Shown here: positions 10,401-17,339 of the stretch, piece after piece
Numbering within the stretch: position 1 is the stretch's first letter
How the letters are laid out: the number at the start of each line of letters is the position of its first letter
Source: Bacillus tianshenii
Lineage (GTDB): Bacteria > Bacillota > Bacilli > Bacillales > Bacillaceae_N
Assembly (NCBI GenBank): GCA_020524525.2
Contig: CP129018.1
Location: forward strand, 744,001 to 808,000
DNA length: 64,000 nt
Direction of reading: 5' to 3'
Program-made: the position numbers and the translations under genes
Notes under the pieces: generated by a model
What the model saw: the letters and a program-made list of their open reading frames with translations, nothing else
What the model was told of the DNA's origin: nothing
The model's database searches: none

Positions 10401-12334
10401 GTGAGCAGATTTCGTTCTCAGCAAGCGCTGGAACATTAGCAAGCACAACTGTTACGACAGATGCAAGCGGGACAGCGAAAACAACGTTAACCGCACCTCA
10501 GCTACAAAACACAAAACCTTTAAAAGAAGTGGTCACAGCTTCGGTCACCGCAAATGGCCAGCCGCTTCAAAACAGCGTCATTATTGAATTCATGCCAGCT
10601 TCAGTCGAGGGGATTGTCAAAGACCAAACGACAGGGCAGCCGGCAAAAGGAGCAGTCGTTGAATTTGCGGAAGACTTTAACGGTGATGGTGTGATTGATT
10701 TTGAAGCTTCTTTTACAACAGGTGAAGACGGGCGGTACAAGGTGTATGTCCCACGCGGTAACTGGACATATCGTCCGACGATTACGATTCCGATGAACAT
10801 TAACGGAAAAGAAGTAATGGTGAAAACGAAACAAAAAGCAGACGTCGGCGAGCTTGACGATGTCGGCAAGGAAGTGAAGTCAAACAAAGGAATCAGCGGA
10901 TTATTGCTGATGACGGATAAGAAAGACGGAACACCGAAATCTGTGCAGGATGTGTTAAGTACAGCAGGAAAAGTGACAACGTCTCTTCGTACGAAAGATG
11001 GTCAGGAAGTTGAAGGCATTGAAGCGGATGAAAATGGTGACTTCAATGTAACCGACATTCCGCCAGGTGAATACGCAGTGACATACCAGGTTGAAGCGCC
11101 AGATGGCACGAAGCTTGCTGGAAAGACTGCGGTCATCAAAGTGCAAGAAGACGGGGAGCTTTCAGTAAGTATCACCCTCATTGACCCGTACGGTATCGTA
11201 ACAGATGAGAAAACGGGTGAGCCAATTGAAGGTGTGAAAATGTCTCTGTACTGGTCTGACACAGATGTGAACAAACAGCATGGACGCACACCGCATGAGC
11301 TTGTTGTGTTACCGGAATTACCGGACTTTCCGCCAAACAAAAACCATGTTCCGCAAATCACAACGGCTGATGGTGAATACGCATGGATGGTTATCCCGGA
11401 TGGTGACTACTACTTAGTTGCTGAGAAGGATGGGTACCATACATTCGATAGCCGTAACGATAAGCGTGAAGAAGTGATTCCGACAGACAGCTGGATCAAA
11501 GACGGGATCATTCACGTCGGCACAAGTATCGTTGAGTATGACTTAGTGATGCGTCCGTTGAACTGGACACCGCCGACTGATGACAATGATTCTGGAAGCG
11601 GAGGTTCAGGCGGCTCGAGTGGCGGCGGAGGTTCAAGCGGAGGGGGCAGTGCACCAAGTAAACCTGCCAAACCAGAAGAACCAGAAGAAGAGCCGGATGT
11701 AGAAGGAACGCACGAGCGCTATATGCAAGGCTATCCAGATGGTAACTTCAAGCCAGAGGATGCTGTAACGCGAGCGCAGATGGCAACAATGCTTGCAAGA
11801 AATGTAGGCATCTTAGAAAACGTTCCGAAGCTGTATAACGATGTGCCGCAATCTTATTGGGCTTATAACGAAATCGCGACTGTTAAGCAATTTGAGCTGA
11901 TGGTTGGAAATGAAGCAGGTACTTTTAACCCTGAACAACCGATTACACGTGCACAAATGGCTGCAATTGCATATCGTTGGCTTCAACGAGAGTGCGAACA
12001 ATGTCAAGAAATGAAGGCAGCGCCGAAACGCTACACTGATGTTTCAGCAGCTCATTGGGCTTATGAAGAAATTCATGTCATTCGTGACTTCAATGTGATG
12101 AATGGAGGAGTAGATGGTTTATTCCGTCCAGAGGAAAAGCTGACAAGAGCACAGGCAGCGAAAGTGCTGAACCGTTTATTCAAGCGGGGACCACTGCATG
12201 GTGAATTACAGCCGACATTTACAGACGTAGCGCCAACGCATTGGGCTTTCCGAGAAATTGAAGAAGCAGCCCGAACGCATACGTTTATCATTGATGATGC
12301 AGGACATGAGCATGTAGTAGAAGAAACACGCTAA
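4415..12334 (+). CDS. Giant secreted Ig-repeat surface protein with SLH anchor
   Basis: 2,639 residues. A signal peptide ends near VDAA|S (about 32-34). A cadherin/VCBS-like domain follows at ~207-315 and a bacterial Ig-like domain at ~316-408. About eight ~100-residue Ig-like repeats fill ~549-1457; each starts with a TATVTMSSDN-like strand and contains AKVGDTVTL and WQATYMMQ. Four shorter modules (PVVTGVTEGGVY...VDFTIDK) are interspersed. Further on are a cadherin-like beta sandwich (~1779-1866), an invasin-type Ig domain (~1964-2058), carboxypeptidase-regulatory-like folds (~2063 onward), a Gly/Ser then Pro/Glu linker (~2388-2428) and S-layer homology domains (~2433-2630). SLH domains bind pyruvylated wall polysaccharide, so the protein should be a long surface stalk or adhesin. 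The ribosome site AAAAAGGAG precedes the ATG. The ligand cannot be predicted. Confidence 0.9.
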   Translation: MIKKIFHLLLVFFIVLSYLPQGSFLVKQVDAASTFNGNLSSGDKFYRPIFPHESTWDDMSDGEGNAYGSITNDYTVVYGPSELQEQDSYQRNPSNAGEFNYLKKYINPSTDGQYTIETTSGPGSDTVLFVYEAPFDPSQPLVNLLKANDDKSGSEYLSKISNITLSSSKNYVIVVTGYNAGDTGTVNFSVTGAGSVTDSDSPISTNNAPTSSNGAVGVKEGQPYTFQTSDFSFDDTDDGDTLDHITITTVPSSGTLSNDTNSLSNGDTVSKADLDAGKLKYLSGDIDSSFEFKVNDGTDDSADTYTMTLNVNAQPTVTISTTESNPTNVNPIDFTIEFSESVTDFDQSDVSVTNGTVNSVTGSVTTYTANVSPGADGDVKVNVAAGVATDVDGLPNKAATEFSLTFDGTAPTATVSYDETDPTNGDVIATLNPSESVTVTNNSGANTHTFPANGTFTFEFEDAAGNTGSATATVNNIDKTAPVVTGVTEGGVYNSDKVITFNEGTATLNGSSFSSGDTVSVEQAHTLVVTDDAGNSTTVNFTIDKTAPTATVSIAAIMNTDQTKAKIGDMVMLFIQSNEDIQVPTVTLAGKTVTASPDTGSNPLQTWNVMYNMQAGDPEGLVSVVVDFKDLAGNAAPTITAPTDGTSVTFDGTLPTATSVTMKSNNADPTIAKVGDTVTIDFVTSEAVQTPTATIVGKTAAVSDKGDSDPTTWQATYMMQNGDQEGAVAFTLDYNDLVGNAGTQVTSLTTGTPVVFDETPPTADVTMKSNNSNSAYAKVGDTVTLEVVADEAITPPTITIAGQSVTLTDNGDGDPTTWKGTYMMQASDAEGSVPFTLDMTDLFGNAATQVTAVTSGSAVTFDKEVPTATSVKISSNHTDTTNAKIGDTITLDIIVDEAIQQPTVTIAGNTATVTQGADATKWQATYDMQNSDTDGNVSFTLSYQDLAGNAGTAASTTTDTSSVLFDGTIPTATTVTMSSSNADPAIAKAGDTITIDFVTSEPVQTPQVKIVGENATVTQGVDATTWQATYTLKSGDQEGPVAFTLDFNDVIGNAGTQVTSLTTGTPVIFDETAPTATVTMSSDNSNSSYAKVGDTVTLDIVTSETIQTPTITIATQSVTPTDAGDSDPKTWQATYMMQASDTEGLVPFAFDMTDVVGNVGTQVTAVTSGSAVTFDQTAPTAPTVTMSSDNTDSAQAKIGDTITLEIETSEDVQQPTVMIAGNTATVTDKGDSDATTWQATYVVKSGDQEGSASLTVDFQDLAGNPASQVTGVTSGSVVTIDSLAPVVTGVTDGGVYSSDVTVIFNEGTGKLDGNSFSAGDSVSADGDYTLVVTDAAGNETTVDFTIDKTAPEATAVTMSSSNAITTKAKPGDTITLTIAVDEAIQSPTVTIAGNTATVTDAGDSDDTTWQATYDMQETDSEGTINFTLDFQDLAGNAVSDQVTAVTSGSAVTFDKTPPTVTGVADGGAYNTDVTISFIEGTATLDGNSFTDGTTVTDEGSYEFVATDDVGNEAKINFTIDKTPPVITGVTEGETYDDNVTISFNEGTAKLNGVAFVNHSEVTQDGTYEIVVTDAAGNEARVSFTVDKPDPPAPPADTVPPTISLTASQPENGVVTVTAAVDGTGSEVSAVKWEKGAPSLLFFATGGTPLAANKFTVTENGTYTVYAQDAAGNEAMKTITISSIVENKAPEITQPIADQELAIQMSTTLNLSNYFTDEGSITYTVSGSDASVVTNSVNGSALKLTALKKGNAQITVTATDEEGLQTSISFKVKVVEEQIIANLSVSPGALQPAFTPATKHYEMTVANEVETINLSIATNVEEAEVSVNGKAVNGSTALSLQEGVNPITVKATANNQTEVYTILVTREAKKLESISIQHPTNGAQLMNSKPTFYGSTVNGSLLTVLLDGKNVGKISVGMDGKWSYTPAAKLADGQHTLQLQGAGQGEEGIFSETVSFTINTAQTLELNASPRAIVGDGQATTTITAVLKKADGTAVAGEQISFSASAGTLASTTVTTDASGTAKTTLTAPQLQNTKPLKEVVTASVTANGQPLQNSVIIEFMPASVEGIVKDQTTGQPAKGAVVEFAEDFNGDGVIDFEASFTTGEDGRYKVYVPRGNWTYRPTITIPMNINGKEVMVKTKQKADVGELDDVGKEVKSNKGISGLLLMTDKKDGTPKSVQDVLSTAGKVTTSLRTKDGQEVEGIEADENGDFNVTDIPPGEYAVTYQVEAPDGTKLAGKTAVIKVQEDGELSVSITLIDPYGIVTDEKTGEPIEGVKMSLYWSDTDVNKQHGRTPHELVVLPELPDFPPNKNHVPQITTADGEYAWMVIPDGDYYLVAEKDGYHTFDSRNDKREEVIPTDSWIKDGIIHVGTSIVEYDLVMRPLNWTPPTDDNDSGSGGSGGSSGGGGSSGGGSAPSKPAKPEEPEEEPDVEGTHERYMQGYPDGNFKPEDAVTRAQMATMLARNVGILENVPKLYNDVPQSYWAYNEIATVKQFELMVGNEAGTFNPEQPITRAQMAAIAYRWLQRECEQCQEMKAAPKRYTDVSAAHWAYEEIHVIRDFNVMNGGVDGLFRPEEKLTRAQAAKVLNRLFKRGPLHGELQPTFTDVAPTHWAFREIEEAARTHTFIIDDAGHEHVVEETR

Positions 12335-12340
12335 AACAGC

Positions 12341-12382
12341 ATTCCCTTAAGCAGTGCTTCTCATTGCTTAAGGGAATTTTTT
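12341..12382. terminator. Terminator after the giant surface protein
   Basis: ATTCCCTTAAGC (12341-12352) pairs perfectly with GCTTAAGGGAAT (12366-12377), followed by a run of T. The right arm overlaps the 3' end of the convergent membrane-protein gene, so both transcripts may end here. Confidence 0.9.
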
Positions 12383-13089
12383 CGTTTTTCGCTCCATTTT
12401 ACGATGAAAAAGATGAGTGTAAATAATGAAAACGCGATTCCTTCTAGTGACAGAAGGTACCATGGATAAGGGCCAAGATAATCCATCGGGCTCGCGTTGC
12501 TTGGCTTCCTTGCTAGAAACATATAGTTCGAGCCTAGCAATTGATTCACGGAAAAGACAACGACCGCAATTCCATTCAGACTTACAAATGCTCGTATGAC
12601 AGAGCGGAATGTCGGACGAAACCTTTCAATCCATACCATATAAAAGCATGCGAGGATAACGGCAATATGAGCGCTGAAAAATTGAAAAAAGCGCAGGTGC
12701 GGGAATCCGTAAAACAGCTCAGGCGTCACAATTGCAAGCGAAGCGCTTGTCATACTTACAAAAAAAGAGACTTCAAATAGTCGATAGTTTTTCGTTATGA
12801 GCATAAACGTACATAAGTAAAGTGAGATCGAGCTTAATTGAAACGGTAAATGAATCGCCGCATCCCAGCAGTCATTCCATAAAAACAACAAATGAAAGGT
12901 AACTTCAGAAAGAACGAGTAAGAGAATGAGCACAATAACGAAGGGACGCTTATACTTTCGCCGAATCCGTTCGCGAAAGAGATACATCCAGCACAATAAA
13001 AGAAACGTCGCCCCAAGCATAAAAAGATGTGCCGGCGAGAATAATTCAAATGGGTAATCAGTTTGATTAAGATAAACCATTGCGTCCAC
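12361..13089 (-). CDS. YwaF/TIGR02206-family integral membrane protein
   Basis: 242 residues with about seven hydrophobic segments spread over the whole length. The order of features (FELFSPAHLFMLG near the N-terminus, WNDCWDAAIHLPFQLSSISL in the middle, GPYPWYLLSLEG near the end) matches the TIGR02206/YwaF family of conserved bacterial membrane proteins, whose function is not established. An alternative start three codons downstream is possible. It is a single gene, convergent with the giant surface protein and sharing its terminator. I infer no function. Confidence 0.75.
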   Translation of the reverse strand: MDAMVYLNQTDYPFELFSPAHLFMLGATFLLLCWMYLFRERIRRKYKRPFVIVLILLLVLSEVTFHLLFLWNDCWDAAIHLPFQLSSISLYLCTFMLITKNYRLFEVSFFVSMTSASLAIVTPELFYGFPHLRFFQFFSAHIAVILACFYMVWIERFRPTFRSVIRAFVSLNGIAVVVFSVNQLLGSNYMFLARKPSNASPMDYLGPYPWYLLSLEGIAFSLFTLIFFIVKWSEKRKNSLKQ

Positions 13090-13249
13090 TCCAATATTTG
13101 AGAGCTTCTTAGCTTATGATACTAACATAAAATTGTGTATTTCAATAACATATGGAGATTATAGAAGAACAATTTAATTAAATCAGTACTCACATTATTT
13201 ATGGTAAAATACAGAAAAATGATTATTTATGTAAAAGACATGAAAAGGA

Positions 13250-13278
13250 TTGGTTGATCATACTGTTTTTGGTAAAAT
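13250..13278 (+). promoter_or_regulatory. Candidate SigA promoter of the Cache-GGDEF gene
   Basis: TTGGTT (13250-13255) and TAAAAT (13273-13278) are separated by 17 bp and lie about 45 bp before the start codon. Sequence match only. Confidence 0.35.
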
Positions 13279-13321
13279 AGATAGAGATATTTCGTATATG
13301 GAAGAAGGAAAGTAGGATTTT

Positions 13322-14917
13322 ATGACTAGAAAAAAGGGAATTAAGCTACGATTTGCACTAAGTATACTCGTTATCATGTCTGTCATATGTTCTGCTATTG
13401 TCGGTGGTATTGTAGCCAAGAGTGCGCTCAATAACTCGCTCAAAGCTAATTATCTAGAAAGCAATTATAATTACGCAAAGAAGCTTGCCGCGAGTACAAG
13501 TGATTTATTTCATTACATGCAGCAAAATATCAATGCACTTGCGGATATTTCGAGCTACCATTCGTTTAGCCAAAGAGAGTTGGACGGATGGAAAAATGCA
13601 AATGAAATGTTTTTTAACTCACTTTTTATTACAGATGAACATGGTGTTATTCAAACGATAAGCCCGAAGGCCGTTCAGTTTAAAGGCGGGGCTGTTGTTC
13701 AAGCAGGGATCGAAATTAAATCAAAACCATTTCAGAAAGCGTTAGCGCTGAAAAAGCCGTTTATTTCTGAGCCTTATAAAGCAACCTCTGGGCAAATGAT
13801 CGTTCTTGTTTCGTCTCCGATCTTTGACAAATCGGGTGTTTTTAAAGGCGTTATGGCTGGAACTGTGTATTTAGAAAGTGATAATGCGATTAAAAACATT
13901 CTGAATGAGCAGCAGCTTGAGAACGGTTCGTATGTGTATGTTGTGAATAAGGAAGGTCAGCTCGTGTATCACCCTGATGTGTCACGTATTGCAGAGTCGG
14001 TTGCTGCAAATAAAGTTGTTCAGCAGTTAATGCAAGGAAACAGTGGCTCAGCCCAAGTTGTGAATACACAGGGGAAAGAATTCTTCTCTGGCTATATTTA
14101 TGAAGAAAACAGCAAGTGGGGAATTGTTTCGCAAACGCCGACATCAGTGATTGAAGAGCCGCTGAATCAGCTGATGTTCAGAATGAGCATTCAAGCTCTG
14201 CCGTTGTTGCTGTTGATTTTGGTTATCGTTTGGTATCTTGCCAATCATTTAACGAAGCCGATAAATACATTAGCGAAGTTTTCAGAGGATGCGACTGATT
14301 GCAATAAGCCATCTATCCCGTTGGAGCGATTGGATATTGACTCGAACATTTATGAAATTCGTCAACTATGTCATCATATAAAAAATCATTTTCATCTATT
14401 AAATAAAGAAATCGAAATTGACGGTTTGACAGGGCTTGCAAACCGCAAAGCTTTTGACCGTATTATCGACGATTATGTCGAGCAGCGTACGCCGTTTGCA
14501 CTTCTTTTACTTGATATCGATCATTTTAAAAGTGTCAATGATACGTACGGTCATTTGGTAGGAGATGAGGTGTTAAAGCTGTTAGCTGTAAACATGCCGA
14601 CTGCTTTTCGTGAGGAGGATGTTTGTTTCCGTTACGGTGGTGAAGAATTCGGCGTTCTCATCAAAGACTGCAATGAAGCAGAAGCATGTGGAATGGCTGA
14701 AGCATTGCGGAAACAGGTTGAAAAAATGTCCAATCCAACAGGTGAGCACATCACCATTTCAATCGGGGTAACATCCTTCTATGACGATGACATTCATCCA
14801 AAAGCAATTATTGAACGAGCAGATGCCGCTCTCTATCAATCAAAAGAAAAAGGACGCAACCGCACGACAATTTATAAAGCTCAATCCTACCCGGCAGTTG
14901 CAGCACACAAAAGGTAA
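13322..14917 (+). CDS. Membrane diguanylate cyclase with Cache sensor, HAMP and GGDEF domain
   Basis: 531 residues. A membrane helix at ~13-35 and a second at ~282-302 bracket a ~245-residue extracytoplasmic Cache-type sensor. A short HAMP-like linker leads to a GGDEF domain (~370-525). The active-site motif is intact (YGGEEF, ~438-443) and the product-inhibition I-site RxxD (REED) stands five residues before it, so the enzyme should make c-di-GMP and be feedback-inhibited. c-di-GMP usually moves cells from motility to attachment. No EAL domain is present. The ligand of the sensor is unknown. Monocistronic, with its own terminator. Confidence 0.9.
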   Translation: MTRKKGIKLRFALSILVIMSVICSAIVGGIVAKSALNNSLKANYLESNYNYAKKLAASTSDLFHYMQQNINALADISSYHSFSQRELDGWKNANEMFFNSLFITDEHGVIQTISPKAVQFKGGAVVQAGIEIKSKPFQKALALKKPFISEPYKATSGQMIVLVSSPIFDKSGVFKGVMAGTVYLESDNAIKNILNEQQLENGSYVYVVNKEGQLVYHPDVSRIAESVAANKVVQQLMQGNSGSAQVVNTQGKEFFSGYIYEENSKWGIVSQTPTSVIEEPLNQLMFRMSIQALPLLLLILVIVWYLANHLTKPINTLAKFSEDATDCNKPSIPLERLDIDSNIYEIRQLCHHIKNHFHLLNKEIEIDGLTGLANRKAFDRIIDDYVEQRTPFALLLLDIDHFKSVNDTYGHLVGDEVLKLLAVNMPTAFREEDVCFRYGGEEFGVLIKDCNEAEACGMAEALRKQVEKMSNPTGEHITISIGVTSFYDDDIHPKAIIERADAALYQSKEKGRNRTTIYKAQSYPAVAAHKR

Positions 14918-14948
14918 GCTCTCATTTTTAGAGGGCTTACCTTTTTTC
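14912..14948 (+). terminator. Terminator after the GGDEF gene
   Basis: AGGTAAGCTCT pairs with AGGGCTTACCT, followed by six T. The left arm overlaps the gene's stop codon. Confidence 0.85.
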
Positions 14949-14952
14949 GTTG

Positions 14953-15133
14953 TTATCCAATATCTCCGCCGCCTGTATAACGGTTATCGCCCATAAGGTA
15001 ATTGTTGCTTTCCCCCAGGCTTTTCATGTGGATTGATTGGTTGTTGCGCTGTATTTCGATTTTTCTTTCGTTTTCGGTCAATAAGGAAAGCGAACGTTAA
15101 GATGCTTGTAACAAAAGCTACCAGCCATGTCAT
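14953..15133 (-). CDS. Small membrane protein, probable frameshift at a C5 tract
   Basis: ATG at 15133-15131 behind GGGAGTG. As read, 49 codons encode one N-terminal membrane helix (MTWLVAFVTSILTFAFLI), a very basic stretch (DRKRKKNRN) and a polar tail, stopping at 14984. In the next frame the DNA encodes NYLMGDNRYTGGGDIG and stops at 14953. The two halves join into one 59-residue protein if a base is dropped from the five-base run at 15012-15016. The combined tail looks like real protein, whereas the tail as read does not. Family not recognised. A SigB-like promoter precedes it. Confidence 0.6.
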
Positions 15134-15169
15134 CGAGATCACTCCCTTTTTGTATGTCTTACTGTTTCT

Positions 15170-15194
15170 ATACCCTAGGTTGCAGAAAATGAAC
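15170..15194 (-). promoter_or_regulatory. SigB-like promoter of the small membrane protein
   Basis: Read on the minus strand: GTTCAT, 13 bp, GGGTAT. The -10 is a perfect SigB element; the -35 differs from GTTTAA at two positions. Confidence 0.4.
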
Positions 15195-15247
15195 CACAGA
15201 AAGAGAAGGATCTGTTAATCTTTTACTAATGATGAATAACAGTGAAA

Positions 15248-15273
15248 GGTGCTCATCCTATAGGATGAGCACC
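15248..15273 (-). terminator. Perfect 26-bp palindrome ending the SMR operon
   Basis: GGTGCTCATCCTA (15248-15260) is followed immediately by its exact reverse complement. The downstream T-tract on the minus strand is weak (TTT). It overlaps the last codons of the first SMR gene. Confidence 0.7.
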
Positions 15274-15555
15274 CCGGCAATAATGAACCCGATTGAAATA
15301 AATTTCTTCTTGTCTGCCTCTTCTTGAAAAAAAGAGAATCCCAGCTACAGTTGTTGCTGCGATGGAGACGCCTGACCAGACAGCATAGGCGACACCGATT
15401 TCAATAAATTGAACAGACAAGGTTAAGAAATAAATGCAACATCCAAACAGAACGAACACCGAAATACTAGGAAGGATTCTTTGAAACCCGCACGAAAGCT
15501 TGACGCTTATATTTCCTAAGCTTGCAAGAAGCAATGCTAAGATGAAATAACTCAT
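15258..15555 (-). CDS. Small multidrug resistance (SMR) efflux subunit, frameshifted at an A7 tract
   Basis: The start is the ATG at 15555 behind AGAGGGG; an upstream ATG at 15573 overlaps that site. Residues 1-76 are a normal SMR protein: three hydrophobic helices and the WSGVSIAATTVAGILFF block. The seven-base run at 15327-15333 (T7 in the coding strand) then throws the frame into an unrelated tail that ends at 15253. With one T removed the frame reads QEEADKKKFISIGFIIAG and stops at 15258, exactly the fourth helix expected of the family. As read, the protein would lack helix 4. It forms a two-gene operon with the next SMR gene; such pairs act as heterodimeric proton-coupled drug or guanidinium exporters. 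Confidence 0.8.
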
Positions 15556-15583
15556 TGTAACCCCTCTTTCCATATAGTTATTG

Positions 15584-15904
15584 TTAACCTTTTCCGTTCA
15601 GGCCGAAAATGCCACTCAGCACAAGTCCAACTCCTAATAGCTTTGTAGCAGTCAACGCTTCATTAAAAAGTAAAATTCCAATAACCGTAACGATTGCGGT
15701 GCCTCCGCCAGACCATAGGGCGTTGATGATGCCTAACTCATGCTCCTTCGTAATGAGGATATAGAGCACTAATGCCAAGCCATAACTGATGATGACAATC
15801 AGGCTCGCCTCTAACTGCTGAAATCCTTCTGTTTTTTTCATAAATGAAGCCCCAATTACTTCAAATGAAATAGAGAGCCCTAATAGAATATACACTTTTC
15901 TCAT
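15584..15904 (-). CDS. Small multidrug resistance (SMR) efflux subunit, partner
   Basis: 106 residues from the ATG at 15904, placed by the AAGGAGGG site six bases upstream; longer upstream frames lack a ribosome site. Four membrane helices are evident, with the family's conserved Glu in helix 1 (ISFEVIGASFMK) and the WSGGGTAIVTVIGILLFNE block. The first Glu is the proton/substrate site in EmrE-type transporters. It lies upstream of the frameshifted SMR partner, 28 bp away, and is divergent from a LysR regulator, which probably controls the pair. The substrate cannot be read from sequence. Confidence 0.88.
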   Translation of the reverse strand: MRKVYILLGLSISFEVIGASFMKKTEGFQQLEASLIVIISYGLALVLYILITKEHELGIINALWSGGGTAIVTVIGILLFNEALTATKLLGVGLVLSGIFGLNGKG

Positions 15905-15987
15905 GCTTGCCCTCCTTAGAGATCCTCTGTACTTCAAGGATAACTCGCCATTAAGGGCAGCTGGTAATATAAAAAATACATAATATG

Positions 15988-16002
15988 ATAACCTATAGTT
16001 AT
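15988..16002. promoter_or_regulatory. Candidate LysR operator in the divergent SMR/LysR region
   Basis: ATAAC-CTATA-GTTAT is a dyad with the T-N11-A form of LysR boxes, midway between the divergent SMR operon and the lysR gene. Confidence 0.5.
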
Positions 16003-16072
16003 AGTTAAGGGCAGAAAACATCTTTTAGAGATGATTTCTATAATAATTAGTTATGGATAGGTGAAGAAGCGA

Positions 16073-16909
16073 ATGTTACTGCATAAGTTGAAATATTTTA
16101 TTGAGATTGCACAGCAGAAGAGCTTCACGAAAGCGGCTCAGCATTTTTATATTTCTCAGCCAGCACTTAGTAAGCAGATGAAGCTGTTAGAAGAGGAGCT
16201 TGGCTTTTCATTATTCAACCGCTCAGTCAAAGGTGTAGCACTAACAGAGAAAGGTGAGGCACTGTATCAAGAGTTAAAGCCGCTGTTTGCGCAGATTGAT
16301 ACAACAATTAACCAATACAAAAGCGATGATAAAATCCGTTTCGGTTCGACGCCATTGTTGAGCACTTATTTTTTACATAATTACTATGAAAAGCTTGCGG
16401 CTATCAACATTCATGTGACGGAGATTAAGGATGACAGCCAGGAGCTTGTTCCTTTATTAATTGCCAATAAGATTGACGCCGCGATTGTACAGGATCTTCC
16501 TTCAGTTCAAAATCTTCATTCGACATTTTTATTTCGAGATGATTTTGTGGCGGCTGTCCCGACTTCATCTCCTTTCTCCTTAAAGGAAGAGCTGACGATG
16601 GAGGAATGCTTGTCAAAGACACAAATCATCCCCCCTGAAGGAGCATTGGCTGAACAAATGCGTCACATGATGAAGGAAAAGAACTTTCAAGGTGAAGTAA
16701 TTGAAACACACTACCATCTAATGGTTGGCCTCGTTTCACTTGGGAACGGCATTGCATACCTTCCGAGCATTATGGCGAAGCAGATGGAATATCGAGGTGT
16801 AACATTCCTGCCAATAGCAGGTGTTCCGTTAAAACGACACATGTACCTGTATGCTGTGACAGCACCGATGCTTGATTTTCTAGCAGATAAATTTCAGTCA
16901 TATTCATAA
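16073..16909 (+). CDS. LysR-family transcriptional regulator
   Basis: 278 residues from the ATG at 16073; AGGTGAAG lies just upstream and the protein then begins MLLHKLKYFIEIA, the usual LysR start. A GTG four codons earlier is possible. The winged-helix DNA-binding domain (~1-60, FTKAAQHFYISQPALSKQMK) is followed by a periplasmic-binding-like effector domain (~85-275). It is divergent from the SMR pair across ~170 bp containing a LysR-type dyad, so control of the efflux genes plus autoregulation is the likely arrangement. The effector is unknown. Confidence 0.88.
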   Translation: MLLHKLKYFIEIAQQKSFTKAAQHFYISQPALSKQMKLLEEELGFSLFNRSVKGVALTEKGEALYQELKPLFAQIDTTINQYKSDDKIRFGSTPLLSTYFLHNYYEKLAAINIHVTEIKDDSQELVPLLIANKIDAAIVQDLPSVQNLHSTFLFRDDFVAAVPTSSPFSLKEELTMEECLSKTQIIPPEGALAEQMRHMMKEKNFQGEVIETHYHLMVGLVSLGNGIAYLPSIMAKQMEYRGVTFLPIAGVPLKRHMYLYAVTAPMLDFLADKFQSYS

Positions 16910-16923
16910 AAAGGAGAAGACGA

Positions 16924-17151
16924 ATGATGAGAAAGGTTGAAGTAATCGCATATGACAAAGCATGGAGAGAGCGCTATATAGAGGAGGCCGAGAAGTTATC
17001 AGAGGTTTTCGGGGAGAAAGAGGAATATAGCAGCTTAAAAGAAAAGCTGGCAAAGCGCTTTCCTTATGACATTGACGCTTATATCGAAGGGAAAGGACCA
17101 TTTATCCAAAGAATTGAAACAGCTGCACTCCAATGGTATAGAAACAGATAG
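16924..17151 (+). pseudogene. GrpB (UPF0157) family remnant with in-frame internal deletion
   Basis: 75 residues. The first ~33 (MRKVEVIAYDKAWRERYIEE) match the N-terminus of GrpB/UPF0157 nucleotidyltransferase-like proteins. The last ~42 (SLKEKLAKRFPYDIDAYIEG...) match the family's C-terminus. The usual ~100 residues between them, including the HIGSTS-type active-site block, are absent. The junction is near VFGEK|EEYSS (about nt 17022-17028) and stays in frame. A good ribosome site (AAGGAG) is retained, and it follows lysR by 14 bp. It may still be translated but cannot have the normal activity. Confidence 0.8.
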
Positions 17152-17339
17152 GCAACGAGGTCAACTTCAATCATTTTAATTACCCCTGCTTTTTCTCCTC
17201 TTTCAAAAGTGTGGTCATTCACATATTTATTCCAATAATAGGCAATTACACAACCCGAAAAGCTGTTGCTGAATATGATTGTATTAAGAAGTAACGATGA
17301 CGAAATCGTTCTTCTGAAAATATCGAAAGGGGAATGTAT

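Noticed and set aside
12073-12291. Antisense ORFs within the giant surface gene (several between 6226 and 12291)
   Set aside because: They are shadows of the repetitive coding sequence with no start signals of their own.
15905-16060. Guanidine (ykkC-type) riboswitch before the SMR pair
   Set aside because: SMR pairs often have one, but I could not find the conserved guanidine-I elements here; a LysR dyad is the better explanation.
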